Shown piece by piece: positions 29,196 to 38,207 of a stretch of 64,000 nt of DNA. Under the pieces are notes generated by a model, which saw only the letters and a list, made by a program, of their open reading frames with translations, was not told the origin of the DNA and searched no databases. Numbering within the stretch: position 1 is the stretch's first letter; each line of letters starts with the position of its first letter. The DNA is taken from NCBI GenBank assembly GCA_021809435.1, contig JAKBAD010000003.1, positions 124,001-188,000 of the forward strand, given 5' to 3'. Source of the DNA: Pseudomonadota bacterium (GTDB lineage Bacteria > Pseudomonadota > Alphaproteobacteria > Acetobacterales > Acetobacteraceae). Both the position numbers and the translations under genes were made by a program.

Positions 29196-30240
29196 GTGAC
29201 TGAACTTTGAGTGCGCCGAGCGCCGCGTCAAGCGCCTTGCGCATGACGCTGGGCACCGGGGCGGTGGCGGCGGGCGCGCGCTCGCCTTGGTTGGGCAAAT
29301 GCCGGCAGCGCGCCACCAGCACCGCCAGCTCAAGGGTGAAATGGGTAAACACATGCGAAACCCGCCCGGCCGGGCGCCACGCCGCGCGCGCCACGGGCGG
29401 CTGGCTTGGCAGCACCAGCATGCCGCCCAGCAGCCCGCGTGGCGGGTTGCGCTCAAGCAGCGCCTCGCCCTGCTGGTCGATCAGCGCATAAACCTCGCCG
29501 GTGCGGTGCGGCTTGGGTGGCTTGGGCGCGCGCCGTGGCAGTTCGGCGGCTATGCCCCGCGCCCGGGCGGCGCAGGCATCGGCCCACGGGCAGACCCGGC
29601 AATCAGGGCTTTTGGGGGTGCAGATGGTGGCGCCCAGATCAAACAGCGCCTGAGCGAAATCGCCGGGTGCGGCGCGCGCGGCGGGGTCGTCCATCAGCCG
29701 CTCGGCGGTGGTTGCCAGCAGCGCCTTGGCGCGGGGCAGGGGGGCTTCAATGCCAAACACCCGCGCGGTCACGCGCTCCACATTGCCATCCACCGGCAGC
29801 ACGGGGGCGTTGAAGGCAATGGCCGCCACCGCCCGCGCGGTATAAGGGCCAATGCCCGGCAGCGCCCGCAGCCCGGCCACATCGGCCGGAAACCCGCCCA
29901 ATGCCGCCACCGCCTGGGCGCATTTGTGCAAATTGCGCGCGCGGGCATAATAGCCAAGCCCGGCCCACAGGGCGCATACCTCTTCCACGCCAGCGGCCGC
30001 CAAATCCTCGATACGCGGAAAGCTTGCCAGAAATTTAGCGTAATAGGGCTTTACGGTTGCCGCCACCGTCTGTTGAAGCATGATCTCGGAGAGCCAGACA
30101 TGGTAAGGCGCCGCCGCCTCACCGGGCTTGGCGCGCCAGGGCAGGTCGCGGCGGGCGCGCGCGTACCAGGAAAGGAGCCGGGATGCCGAAGGAGCCGAGC
30201 GTGAAGAGGGGGAGGAAGACCGATGCGCCACAAGCGCCAT
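29185..30240 (-). CDS. mutY: A/G-specific adenine DNA glycosylase
   Basis: Removes adenine mispaired with 8-oxoguanine. The 351-residue protein has WLSEIMLQQTVAATVKPYY (catalytic Glu52), the helix-hairpin-helix LPGIGPYTARAVAAIAF, catalytic Asp151 in PVDGNVERVTARV, and the iron-sulfur ligands in CTPKSPDCRVCPWADAC. The C-terminal NUDIX-like domain contains VYALIDQQGEALLERNPPRGLLGGMLVLP and SHVFTHFTLEL. The 5' end overlaps the divergent DUF721 gene by 58 bases and has no clear ribosome binding site; an in-frame GTG at 30231 is an alternative start but still overlaps. Confidence 0.95.
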   Translation of the reverse strand: MALVAHRSSSPSSRSAPSASRLLSWYARARRDLPWRAKPGEAAAPYHVWLSEIMLQQTVAATVKPYYAKFLASFPRIEDLAAAGVEEVCALWAGLGYYARARNLHKCAQAVAALGGFPADVAGLRALPGIGPYTARAVAAIAFNAPVLPVDGNVERVTARVFGIEAPLPRAKALLATTAERLMDDPAARAAPGDFAQALFDLGATICTPKSPDCRVCPWADACAARARGIAAELPRRAPKPPKPHRTGEVYALIDQQGEALLERNPPRGLLGGMLVLPSQPPVARAAWRPAGRVSHVFTHFTLELAVLVARCRHLPNQGERAPAATAPVPSVMRKALDAALGALKVQSHDD

Positions 30241-30683
30241 TAGTGCCGCCGCCCGAGCCGCCGCGCAACTACGGCCCGCGCGGCATAGCGGCGCTGCTTG
30301 CCCCCATCACCCGTCCGGCCTTTAAAAAACGCGCCCCCGCCGCCGCGCAGCTTTTCGCCGATTGGCCCCAGCTCGCCGGGCCCGAGCTTTGCGCGCGCGC
30401 CAGCCCGGTGAAATTCGCCGGCGGCACGCTCACGCTGGGCTGTTCGGGCCCCACGGCCATGGAGCTGCAATTTGTTGAAGCCCAGATCATCGAGCGCCTG
30501 AACATGGGGCTGGGCCAGGGCACGGTCGAGCGTCTGCGCTTCGTGCAGGCCTCGCCCCGCCTGCCCGCGCCGCCCGCGCCCCGTCCGCGCCCGCCCAACA
30601 TCGCCCCGCCGCCCGGCCTGCCCGAAGGCGAGCTTGGCGAAGCCTTGGCAAAACTCTACCTGGGCCTAAAAACCCGTGGATAA
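30183..30683 (+). CDS. DUF721 protein, DciA-like
   Basis: A 166-residue protein with the DUF721 domain in the middle (GIAALLAPITRPAFKKRAPAAAQLFADWPQLAGPELCARASPVKFAGGTLTLGCSGPTAMELQF). In DciA, the ancestral bacterial replicative-helicase loader, this domain forms a KH-like fold; DUF721 is the only loader-type gene visible here. The flanks are Pro- and Arg-rich and probably disordered. A strong GGAAAGGAG site five to six bases before the ATG fixes the start, although this places it inside the 5' end of divergent mutY. The role in helicase loading is inferred from the family. Confidence 0.85.
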   Translation: MPKEPSVKRGRKTDAPQAPLVPPPEPPRNYGPRGIAALLAPITRPAFKKRAPAAAQLFADWPQLAGPELCARASPVKFAGGTLTLGCSGPTAMELQFVEAQIIERLNMGLGQGTVERLRFVQASPRLPAPPAPRPRPPNIAPPPGLPEGELGEALAKLYLGLKTRG

Positions 30684-30743
30684 GTGCCGTTCCCGATTCG
30701 ACTCCCGCGCGCAAATCTGCCAACACTATATATAGGAGAAAAA

Positions 30744-31388
30744 ATGCTGATTACCCGTCGTTCCACACTATCCCTGGTAGGTGCTTCATTGTTCGGCGGG
30801 CCCGCCCTGGCGGCCCAGTCGGCGGCGGCCTCGGCGGCGCCCGTGGTCAACCCCTATTCTCAGCGCTCCATTGGCTCGGCCAAGGCGCCGGTGGTGGCGC
30901 TGGAGTTCTTCTCCCTCACCTGCACCCATTGCGCGCATTTCGCCACGGTCACCATGCCCAAGGTGAAGCCCAATCTGGTCGATACCGGCAAGCTCCAGAT
31001 CATTTACCATGATTTCCCGCTCGACCAGGTGGCGCTGAAAGCCGCGCAGGTGGCGCGCTATCTGCCGGCCGAGCAATATTACCCCTTCATCGAGGCGCTG
31101 TTCGCCGCGCAAGATGACTGGGCCTTCCAGCCCGGCGAGGATTATCATGCCTCGATCTTCAAATATGCCGCCCTCGCGGGCATGGATCAGGCCACTTACA
31201 ACACCGCCTGGAACGATGACAAGCTCGCCCAGTTCATCTTGAGCGGCCAGCAGGAGGCTGAGAAGATGTATAACATCAACGCCACGCCCACCTTCGTCAT
31301 CAACGGCACGGTTCACCCCGGCGCCGCCGAATATGATGATTTCGCCGCCATGGTCGAGGCCGCCGCCAAGGCGCCGGCCAAGGGCTGA
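30744..31388 (+). CDS. DsbA-family thiol oxidoreductase with Tat-like signal
   Basis: A 214-residue thioredoxin-fold protein. The ATG with AGGAG at five to six bases is chosen over an upstream in-frame codon that would displace the signal peptide. The signal MLITRRSTLSLVGASLFGGPALA contains a twin-arginine pair. The active site is CTHC (Cys60, Cys63) in EFFSLTCTHCAHF, followed by the DsbA helical insertion and the cis-Pro loop INATPTFVINGTVHPGA. Periplasmic disulfide formation or isomerisation is likely. It lies just ahead of smc with a three-base gap, but a functional link is not expected. Confidence 0.9.
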   Translation: MLITRRSTLSLVGASLFGGPALAAQSAAASAAPVVNPYSQRSIGSAKAPVVALEFFSLTCTHCAHFATVTMPKVKPNLVDTGKLQIIYHDFPLDQVALKAAQVARYLPAEQYYPFIEALFAAQDDWAFQPGEDYHASIFKYAALAGMDQATYNTAWNDDKLAQFILSGQQEAEKMYNINATPTFVINGTVHPGAAEYDDFAAMVEAAAKAPAKG

Positions 31389-31391
31389 GCC

Positions 31392-34300
31392 ATGCCGGCC
31401 CGTTTCGCCCGCCTGCGCATCGCCGGGTTCAAAAGCTTCGCGGACGCCACCACGGTGGAGATTCTGCCGGGGCTGACCGGTGTGGTCGGGCCGAACGGGT
31501 GCGGCAAATCCAACGTCATCGAGGCGCTGCGCTGGGCGATGGGCGAATCCAACGCCCGCAACATGCGCGGCGCCGAGATGGAAGATGTGATCTTCGCCGG
31601 CACCACCGCGCGCGCGGCGCGCAATCTGGCCGAGGTCACGCTCTCCCTCGAGGAAACCGCCGGCCTCGCGCCGCCGCCCTTCCATGAGGCGGGGGATCTG
31701 GAAATTTCGCGCAAGATCGAGCGTGGGGCGGGCTCGAGCTACCGGGTGAACGGCAAGGAAGCCCGCGCCCGCGACGTGCAGACCCTGTTCGCCGATCTCG
31801 CCTCGGGCGCGCGCGCCTCGGCCATGATCTCGCAAGGCCGGGTGGGCGCGCTGGTCAGCGCCCGGCCCGAGGAACGCCGCGCCTTGCTCGAAGAGGCCGC
31901 CGGCATCACCGGCCTGCATGCCCGCCGCCACGAGGCGGAGCTGAAGCTCAAGGCCGCCGAGGCCAATTTGCTGCGCGCCGATGACCTCAAGGGCCAGGTC
32001 GAATCCCGCCTGACCGACCTCAAGAAACAGGCGCGTCAGGCCACCCGCTATAAAAACATCTCCCAGCTCATCCGCCAGGCCGAGGCGGAATTGCTCTCGC
32101 TCCAGCGCGCCTTGGCCGAGGCCGGGCGCGTAGCGGCGGCTGAGGCGTTCGCCGTGGCCGAGGCGCGGGTGGCCGAGGCCATGGCCGCCGCCGCCCACAG
32201 CACCGCCCAGGCCGCCGAGACCGAGGCCGCCCTGCCCGCGCTGCGCGAGGCCGAGGCCCAGGCCCGCACCGTGCTCGAGCGCGCGCGCATTGCCGCCGAG
32301 CAGGTGGGCGAGCAGGAAACCCGCGCCCGCGCCGCGCTCACCGAGGCTAAAACCCGCCACGCCGCCCTCACCCGCGACCATGCCCACGCGCTGAAACTCA
32401 CCGAGGACGCCCAATCCGCCGCCACCAGGCTGGAGGAGGAGCAGCGCCGGCTGGCCGCCGAAACCGTGGCCGCCCCCGCCGAGATCGAAGCCGCTGGCTT
32501 GGCCGAGGATGAGGCGATCGAGGCGCTGCGCACCGCCGAGGCGCTGGTCAACCGCCGCACCGAGGAGGCGGCGCGTATCGCCGCCGAATCCGAGCAAGCC
32601 CGCCGCGCCTTGGCCGAGGCCGAGGCGCGGGCCAAGCGCGCGGCCCAGAAAGCCGCCGAGACCCAGACCGAACATGACCGCGTGAGCGCTGCCATCATCG
32701 AACCCGCGCGCGTGAAGGCGGCCGAGGATGAGCGCGCCCATGCCGAAGCCGCGCTGGTGGCCGCCCGCGAGGCGGTGATCGCCGCCGAGGCGGCCAAGCT
32801 GCGCGCCGAGGAAGACGCCCAGAAAACCCGCCAGGCTGCCGAGGCCGCGCTGGCCGAGGCCCGTGCCAAAGCCAGTGCCCAGGATGCCGCGTTGGCCAAG
32901 GTGAGCGCCGAATATGACGCGCTGAACGCGGTTTTGGCGCAGAAATTCGGCCGCGAGGGTGCGCCGATCCTCGACCAGATCACCGTGCCCCCGGGGCTGG
33001 AAGCCGCCCTGGGCGCGGCGCTGCGCGAGGAGCTTTCGGCCTCCGCCGAGATCGCCGCCGCCCGCCATTGGCGCAAACTGCCCGATCTGGATTTGCCCGT
33101 GGTGCCGCTGCACAGCTTCGCCCAGCTGGTGAAGGGGCCAGATGCGCTCAAACGCGCGCTGAGCCATATTTTGCTGCTGCCCGAGGGGGCGGATGGCGAT
33201 GTTCACCAGGGTAATCTCACCCCCGGCCAGATTCTGGTCTCGCGCGAGGGCGCGGTGTGGCGTTGGGATGGCTATACGGTGCGCGCGGGCGCGGCCTCCG
33301 AGGCGGCGGTGCGGCTCAAGCAGCGCAACCGGCTGGCCGAGCTGGCGGGCGCGGTTGAGACCGCCAAGGCCGCCGCCCTCTCGGCCCGCGAGGCGCGCGC
33401 CCAGGCCGAAGCCGCCGAGCGTGAGGCCCGCGCCGCCGAGCAGAATAGCCGCGAGCGGCTGCGCGCCGCCGAGGCCGAGGCCCGCGAGGCCCGCCGCCAG
33501 GCTGAGCAACGGTTTGACAAGGCCCGCAACGAGGCTATCCGCTTAAGTGCCGAGGCCGAGCGCGCGAGTGCCCGTGCCCAGGCCGCCGAGGCCGCGCGCG
33601 ACCATGCCGCCCGCGAGGCCGAGGAGGCCGCCAAGGCGCTGGAGGCGGTGCGCGAGAAGGCCGCGACCATTCCCGATGTCAACGCCGCCCGCCAGGCGGT
33701 GGAACAGGCCCGCGCCGCCTTCAGCCAGGCCCGGACCGCCGAGTCGGCGGCGCGCAACCGGCTCTCGGCGCTTAAATCGGCCGATGCCCAGCGCACGCTG
33801 CGCCTGGCCACGCTGGCGCGCGAGAGGGAGGATTGGGCCGAGCGCGGGCGCGATGCCGCCGACCGGCTGACCGACCTCAGCGCCCGGCTGCGTGATGCCG
33901 ACGCCGCGCTGCCCGCGCTCGAAGCCGCGCCCGAGGCGGCTGCCCTGGCCCGCCGCGAGGCACTCGATAATCTGCAAACCATTGAAGGCGAGCATAAACG
34001 CGCCGCCGTGGCGCTGCAAAACGCCCAAACCGCCGCCGATGCGGCCGCCCGCGCCGCCCGCGCCGCCGAGAGCGCGGTGAGCGCGGCCCGCGAGGCCCGG
34101 GCGCGGGAAGAAGGCAATATCAGCGCCGCCAACCATGCCTGGGGCACGGTGGCCGAGCGTATCCTCGAGCGGCTGGGCGCCGAGCCGGTGCTGCCCGACC
34201 CGCCCGCCGAGCTCTCGCCCGAAACCGAGGATAAGGCGCGGCGCAAATGGGAGCGGCTGATCCGCGAGCGCGAGGAGATGGGGCCGGTCAATCTGCGCGC

Positions 34301-34928
34301 CGAGATCGAGGTGAGCGAGGCCGAGGAGGCGATTGCCACCATCGAGCGCGAACGGGGCGAGATCACCTCGGCCATCGCCAAGCTCAGAGGCTCGATCGGG
34401 CATCTCAACCGCGAGGGGCGTGAGCGGCTGAACGCCGTGTTCGCCGAAGTGGACAAGCATTTCCAGGCTCTGTTCAGCCGCATGTTCAATGGCGGCAAGG
34501 CGCATCTGGCGCTGGTGGGCTCCGATGACCCGCTCGAGGCCGGGCTTGAAATTTACGCCCAGCCGCCGGGCAAGAAGCTCAGCACCCTCTCGCTGCTCTC
34601 GGGCGGCGAGCAGGCGCTCACCGCGCTTTCGCTCATCTTCGCGGTGTTCAAATGCAACCCCGCCCCTATTTCAGTGCTCGATGAGGTGGACGCCCCGCTC
34701 GATGACGCCAATGTCGAGCGGTTCTGCACCTTGCTCGAAGACATGGTGCGCGAGACCGGCACGCGCTTCATGGTGGTTACCCACCACCATCTCACCATGG
34801 CGCGCATGGACCGGCTTTATGGCGTGACCATGCAGGAACGCGGGATTTCGCGGCTGCTCTCGGTCGATCTCTCAAAAGCGGTGGCGATGGTCGATGGCCC
34901 GGCCGGCGCGGTGCTGGCGGCCGAATAA
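31392..34928 (+). CDS. smc: Chromosome segregation protein SMC
   Basis: ATP-driven chromosome-organising protein of 1178 residues. The N-terminal head has FKSFADATTVEI and Walker A GPNGCGKSN at about residues 34-42. Two very Ala/Glu/Arg-rich coiled coils (about 170-500 and 650-985) flank a hinge (about 510-630). The C-terminal head has the ABC signature LSGGEQALTALSLIFAVF and Walker B PISVLDEVDAPLDDANVERF. Its partners ScpA and ScpB are not in the window. The coiled-coil code is so GC-rich that long spurious reading frames occur on both strands; these are shadows. Confidence 0.96.
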   Translation: MPARFARLRIAGFKSFADATTVEILPGLTGVVGPNGCGKSNVIEALRWAMGESNARNMRGAEMEDVIFAGTTARAARNLAEVTLSLEETAGLAPPPFHEAGDLEISRKIERGAGSSYRVNGKEARARDVQTLFADLASGARASAMISQGRVGALVSARPEERRALLEEAAGITGLHARRHEAELKLKAAEANLLRADDLKGQVESRLTDLKKQARQATRYKNISQLIRQAEAELLSLQRALAEAGRVAAAEAFAVAEARVAEAMAAAAHSTAQAAETEAALPALREAEAQARTVLERARIAAEQVGEQETRARAALTEAKTRHAALTRDHAHALKLTEDAQSAATRLEEEQRRLAAETVAAPAEIEAAGLAEDEAIEALRTAEALVNRRTEEAARIAAESEQARRALAEAEARAKRAAQKAAETQTEHDRVSAAIIEPARVKAAEDERAHAEAALVAAREAVIAAEAAKLRAEEDAQKTRQAAEAALAEARAKASAQDAALAKVSAEYDALNAVLAQKFGREGAPILDQITVPPGLEAALGAALREELSASAEIAAARHWRKLPDLDLPVVPLHSFAQLVKGPDALKRALSHILLLPEGADGDVHQGNLTPGQILVSREGAVWRWDGYTVRAGAASEAAVRLKQRNRLAELAGAVETAKAAALSAREARAQAEAAEREARAAEQNSRERLRAAEAEAREARRQAEQRFDKARNEAIRLSAEAERASARAQAAEAARDHAAREAEEAAKALEAVREKAATIPDVNAARQAVEQARAAFSQARTAESAARNRLSALKSADAQRTLRLATLAREREDWAERGRDAADRLTDLSARLRDADAALPALEAAPEAAALARREALDNLQTIEGEHKRAAVALQNAQTAADAAARAARAAESAVSAAREARAREEGNISAANHAWGTVAERILERLGAEPVLPDPPAELSPETEDKARRKWERLIREREEMGPVNLRAEIEVSEAEEAIATIERERGEITSAIAKLRGSIGHLNREGRERLNAVFAEVDKHFQALFSRMFNGGKAHLALVGSDDPLEAGLEIYAQPPGKKLSTLSLLSGGEQALTALSLIFAVFKCNPAPISVLDEVDAPLDDANVERFCTLLEDMVRETGTRFMVVTHHHLTMARMDRLYGVTMQERGISRLLSVDLSKAVAMVDGPAGAVLAAE

Positions 34929-34956
34929 TACACGCTGGCTGGCAGGCGGGCGGATA

Positions 34957-34993
34957 CAAAAAACCCCCGTCCAGCTGACCGGGCGGGGGTGTT
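34957..34993. terminator. Terminator between smc and the DUF1127 gene
   Basis: A CCCCCG...CGGGGG stem lies between two convergent genes. The T-run is best on the minus strand (GGGTTTTTTG), so it mainly serves the small DUF1127 gene, but it can stop smc transcripts too. Confidence 0.75.
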
Positions 34994-35010
34994 TGGGCCG
35001 TTATCGGGCC

Positions 35011-35241
35011 TTACAGGGTTTTGTAGAGCGCCGGCAAATCGTCGCGGGTCAGGCCGATATCGGCCAGTTCGCGGTCTGAGAGGCTGGCCAGCTCGGCCAT
35101 GGCCGAGCGGCGCTCGCGCCAGCGGCGGAAGGCGTTGAGCAGCCCGTAATGGCGCGGAGCCCCGGTACGCGCCGCTTGGTGCGCAAAGAAAAGCGCCCCG
35201 AACTTGGCAAAGGCACCGTGGTTGAAAGTCGCGGTCGTCAT
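35011..35241 (-). CDS. DUF1127 small protein
   Basis: A 76-residue basic protein. The ATG at 35241 has an AGGTG site five bases upstream. The C-terminal half is the DUF1127 motif, LLNAFRRWRERRSAMAELASLSDRELADIGLTRDDLPALY. In other alphaproteobacteria such short Arg-rich proteins bind RNA or modulate phosphate and stress responses, but for this copy that is only family knowledge. It is a monocistronic gene with its own terminator. Confidence 0.88.
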   Translation of the reverse strand: MTTATFNHGAFAKFGALFFAHQAARTGAPRHYGLLNAFRRWRERRSAMAELASLSDRELADIGLTRDDLPALYKTL

Positions 35242-35417
35242 GATACACCTGATGTGACTGGTTTTGGCCGGTCGCCGAACCGTCATGGTCCAGCAGGGCC
35301 GGCAATTGGGAGGGACTATCCTCCGCTGCAATGCAATATAGCGCGAAACCCGCCAGTCTGGTTGTATCGGCGCGCCTGAGCAGCCATGTATGCCGCGCAT
35401 AACGAAAAGGGGGCCCT

Positions 35418-37175
35418 ATGAGCTCAGAACATGACATCCGCGTGACAGCCTTGCGCGCCCGCCTCGCGGCCCACGGGGTTGCCGGATTCATCGTGCCAAG
35501 GGCCGATGAGCATTTGGGTGAATATGTGCCCGAAAGCTCTGAGCGCCTGGCCTGGCTCACGGGCTTCACGGGGTCGGCGGGGGTGGCCATTGTGCTCGAA
35601 ACCCGCGCGGCCGTGTTCTCGGATGGCCGCTACACCCTCCAGCTCGCCCAGCAGACCGATGAGCGCCTGTTCGAGCGCCGCCATATCACCCTCGACCCTC
35701 CCGAGGCCTGGCTGCGCGCCGCCGCGCCCGGCGCGCGCATCGGCTATGATCCCCGGCTGATCAGCGCCGAGGGGCTGAAGCGCTTCGCGGGTGTTGAGAT
35801 GATCGCCCTGCCCAATCTGGTCGATGAAATCTGGGCCGCCCGCCCGGCGGCACCGGCTGGCCCGGTGGTGGTGCATGAGCTGGCCTTTGCCGGCGAGGCG
35901 GGGGCTGACAAGCGGGCCCGGCTGGGGGCTGAGCTGCGGGCCGCCGGGCAGGATGCCGCGTTGCTCACCGACCCCACCTCGGTGTGCTGGCTGTTCAATA
36001 TCCGTGGCGCGGATGTTGAATTCTGTCCGGTTGTGTTGGGTTTTGTGGTTTTGCACGCCGATGGCGGGGCGGATTTCATCATCGAGCCCGCCCGCGTGAA
36101 CGTGGCGGTGCGTGACCATCTCGGCCCCGCCGTGCGCCTCGTCCCGCCCGCTGATTTGCCCGCCCTGCTGGCCGGCCTGCACGGCCAGACCGTGCGTTTC
36201 GACCCCGCCAGCCAGCCTGTCTGGTTTGAAACCACCCTGCGCGCGGCGGGCGCCGTGCTGGCTGCTGGCCCCGACATCACCGCCCTGCCGCGCGCTTGCA
36301 AGAACGCGGTGGAGCAGGCCGGCGCGCGCGCGGCCCATGAGCGCGACGGCGTGGCGATGGCGCGGTTTCTGGCCTGGTTCGCGGCGCATGGCATTGGCCA
36401 GACGGAACGCTCAGTGGCCGCCAAATTGCTGGAGTTCCGTGCTCAGGGCACGTATTTCCGTGGCGAGAGCTTCGCCGCCATCTCGGGCGCGGGCGAGAAC
36501 GGCGCCATCATCCATTACCGCGTCACGGATGAAACCAACCGGTCCATCTCGCCCAACGAGGCCTATCTCATCGATAGTGGCGGGCAATATCTCGATGCCA
36601 CCACCGACATCACCCGCACGCTCTGGACCGGGCCGGACGCGCCGCCCGAGGCGTTGAAGGCGCATTTCACCCGCGTGCTGGCCGGGCACATCGCGCTCGC
36701 CACCGTCAGCTTCCCCGAAGGCGTGGCCGGCGCGCATCTCGATGTGCTGGCGCGCGCCAGCCTGTGGGCGGCGGGGCTCGATTATGACCATGGCACCGGC
36801 CACGGTGTGGGGTCTTATCTTTCGGTGCATGAAGGTCCGGCGGGCATTTCGCGCGCCGCCCGGCCCGTGCCGCTGCAGCCGGGCATGATTCTCTCGAACG
36901 AGCCCGGCTATTACCTGCCCGGCTCTTATGGCATCCGGCTGGAAAATCTGGTGCTGGTGCGCCAGGCCAGCCTGCCCGGCGCCGCCAAGCCGTTTTTGTG
37001 CTTCGAGACACTGACCATGGCGCCCTTCGCGCGGGCGCTCATCGCCCCTGACCTCCTCACGCCCGAGGCCTTGGCCTGGCTCAACGCCTATCACGCCACG
37101 GTGCTCGCGCGCCTCGGCCCGCATCTGGACGAGGCCACGCGGGGCTGGCTGCGTGCCGCCTGCGCGCCCATATAA
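35418..37175 (+). CDS. Xaa-Pro aminopeptidase (aminopeptidase P, M24B)
   Basis: A 585-residue protein with two N-terminal creatinase-like domains (about 1-300) and a C-terminal pita-bread metallopeptidase domain. Metal ligands are visible: Asp pair in YLIDSGGQYLDATTDITRT, His in DYDHGTGHGVGSYLSVHEGP, Glu in ILSNEPGYYLPGSYGIRLENLVLV. It removes N-terminal residues ahead of proline. The long three-domain form resembles the eukaryotic-type and alphaproteobacterial aminopeptidase P rather than the shorter E. coli PepP. Standalone gene. Confidence 0.93.
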   Translation: MSSEHDIRVTALRARLAAHGVAGFIVPRADEHLGEYVPESSERLAWLTGFTGSAGVAIVLETRAAVFSDGRYTLQLAQQTDERLFERRHITLDPPEAWLRAAAPGARIGYDPRLISAEGLKRFAGVEMIALPNLVDEIWAARPAAPAGPVVVHELAFAGEAGADKRARLGAELRAAGQDAALLTDPTSVCWLFNIRGADVEFCPVVLGFVVLHADGGADFIIEPARVNVAVRDHLGPAVRLVPPADLPALLAGLHGQTVRFDPASQPVWFETTLRAAGAVLAAGPDITALPRACKNAVEQAGARAAHERDGVAMARFLAWFAAHGIGQTERSVAAKLLEFRAQGTYFRGESFAAISGAGENGAIIHYRVTDETNRSISPNEAYLIDSGGQYLDATTDITRTLWTGPDAPPEALKAHFTRVLAGHIALATVSFPEGVAGAHLDVLARASLWAAGLDYDHGTGHGVGSYLSVHEGPAGISRAARPVPLQPGMILSNEPGYYLPGSYGIRLENLVLVRQASLPGAAKPFLCFETLTMAPFARALIAPDLLTPEALAWLNAYHATVLARLGPHLDEATRGWLRAACAPI

Positions 37176-37252
37176 TGATTGACCACGGTTTGGGTGGTCG
37201 GGCACTCTTGCCTCACCGACTCGCTGATCTTTGCAACTGAAAGGCTCTGTCC

Positions 37253-37786
37253 ATGCGCCTGTTCGTGGCACTCGACCTTCCCTGGGAGGTCAAGGCGGAG
37301 TTGAGCGATCTGTCGTGCAATCTGCCCGGCGCGCGCTGGGTGCCGGAAGATAATTTCCACCTCACGCTGCGCTTTATTGGCGAGGCCAACCGCCTCCAGG
37401 CCGAGGAAATCGACTCAGCCCTGGCCGCCCTGCGCGGGCGCAGCTTCACCTTCTCGCTTTCGGGCCTGGGATGGTTCGAGAAAAACGGCCGGGTGAACAC
37501 GCTTTATGCCGGCGTTGAGCGCAATGACGAACTCGCCCGCCTGCAGGCCAAGGTGGAACAGGCCTTGCTGCGCGCGGGCGTGCCCATCGAGCGGCGGCGC
37601 TTTACTCCCCACGTCACGCTGGCGCGCATGGACCAGCCGGTGACGCCCGCCCTGGCCAGCTTCGTGCAGGCGCATAATCTCTACCGCTCCGCGCCGATCC
37701 TGGCCGATAATGTCATCTTGTTCTCGTCCTATCTCGGCAAGGACCAGCCGACCTACACGCCCGAAGCCGCCTATTCGCTGGCCTGA
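37253..37786 (+). CDS. thpR: RNA 2',3'-cyclic phosphodiesterase
   Basis: 2H phosphoesterase of 177 residues that opens 2',3'-cyclic phosphates on RNA (historically a 2'-5' RNA ligase). Both catalytic HxTx motifs are present: HLTL at His36 and HVTL at His120. The start MRLFVALDLPWEVK is typical. Its last 16 bases overlap the 3' end of the convergent holin-like gene. Confidence 0.92.
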   Translation: MRLFVALDLPWEVKAELSDLSCNLPGARWVPEDNFHLTLRFIGEANRLQAEEIDSALAALRGRSFTFSLSGLGWFEKNGRVNTLYAGVERNDELARLQAKVEQALLRAGVPIERRRFTPHVTLARMDQPVTPALASFVQAHNLYRSAPILADNVILFSSYLGKDQPTYTPEAAYSLA

Positions 37787-38205
37787 GGGCGGGAGTTTCT
37801 GGCAGGGCGGGGTAGTGTCGGGCTTAAAAATTCGCTCAGCATGCCCAGCAGCAGCGCGCCAATGAGCGCGGCCTTGGGGCTTTTGCGCACCAGCGCGCCC
37901 AGCAGGGCGGAGAGCAGCGGCAAGGCCGCCGAGCCGGCCACGGCTTCGGACGTCTCGGGCGGTGCGGCGCGCGACCGCCTGGCCAGCAGCACCCCGCCCA
38001 GCGCGATGAGCGCGGCCAGCACCAGCAGCGCCGCGCCGGTAATGGCCGAAGCCGCCGGCGCGCCCAGATGCGCGGTCAGCCACAGGCAAAACCCGGCGAC
38101 CAGAAAGCCGAACGCCACCAGACACAGCATCAGCGCCAGCAGCGCCACCGCCAGCGCCAGCAGCCCGGTGCGCAGCGCGGCGCTCAGGCGGGCGGGTAAC
38201 TCCAT
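37771..38205 (-). CDS. Holin-like/YqjE-like small membrane protein
   Basis: A 144-residue protein with two long hydrophobic segments (about 12-42 and 50-75) and a third weaker one near residue 115, typical of the phage-holin-superfamily and YqjE-like proteins encoded beside ElaB/YqjD-type genes. Here it starts two bases after the stop of such a DUF883-like gene. Despite the name, there is no phage context. The pair is probably a stress-related envelope module; that is inference. Confidence 0.75.
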   Translation of the reverse strand: MELPARLSAALRTGLLALAVALLALMLCLVAFGFLVAGFCLWLTAHLGAPAASAITGAALLVLAALIALGGVLLARRSRAAPPETSEAVAGSAALPLLSALLGALVRKSPKAALIGALLLGMLSEFLSPTLPRPARNSRPQASE

Positions 38206-38207
38206 GC

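Noticed and set aside
30786-33509. A 907-codon open frame antisense to smc
   Set aside because: It is a mirror of the GC-rich Ala/Glu coiled-coil code of smc; its product is low-complexity Gly/Leu/Ala/Arg without any domain.
34957-35010. G and C runs as part of a CRISPR-like repeat
   Set aside because: Only one inverted pair exists with no spacing pattern; it is a terminator.
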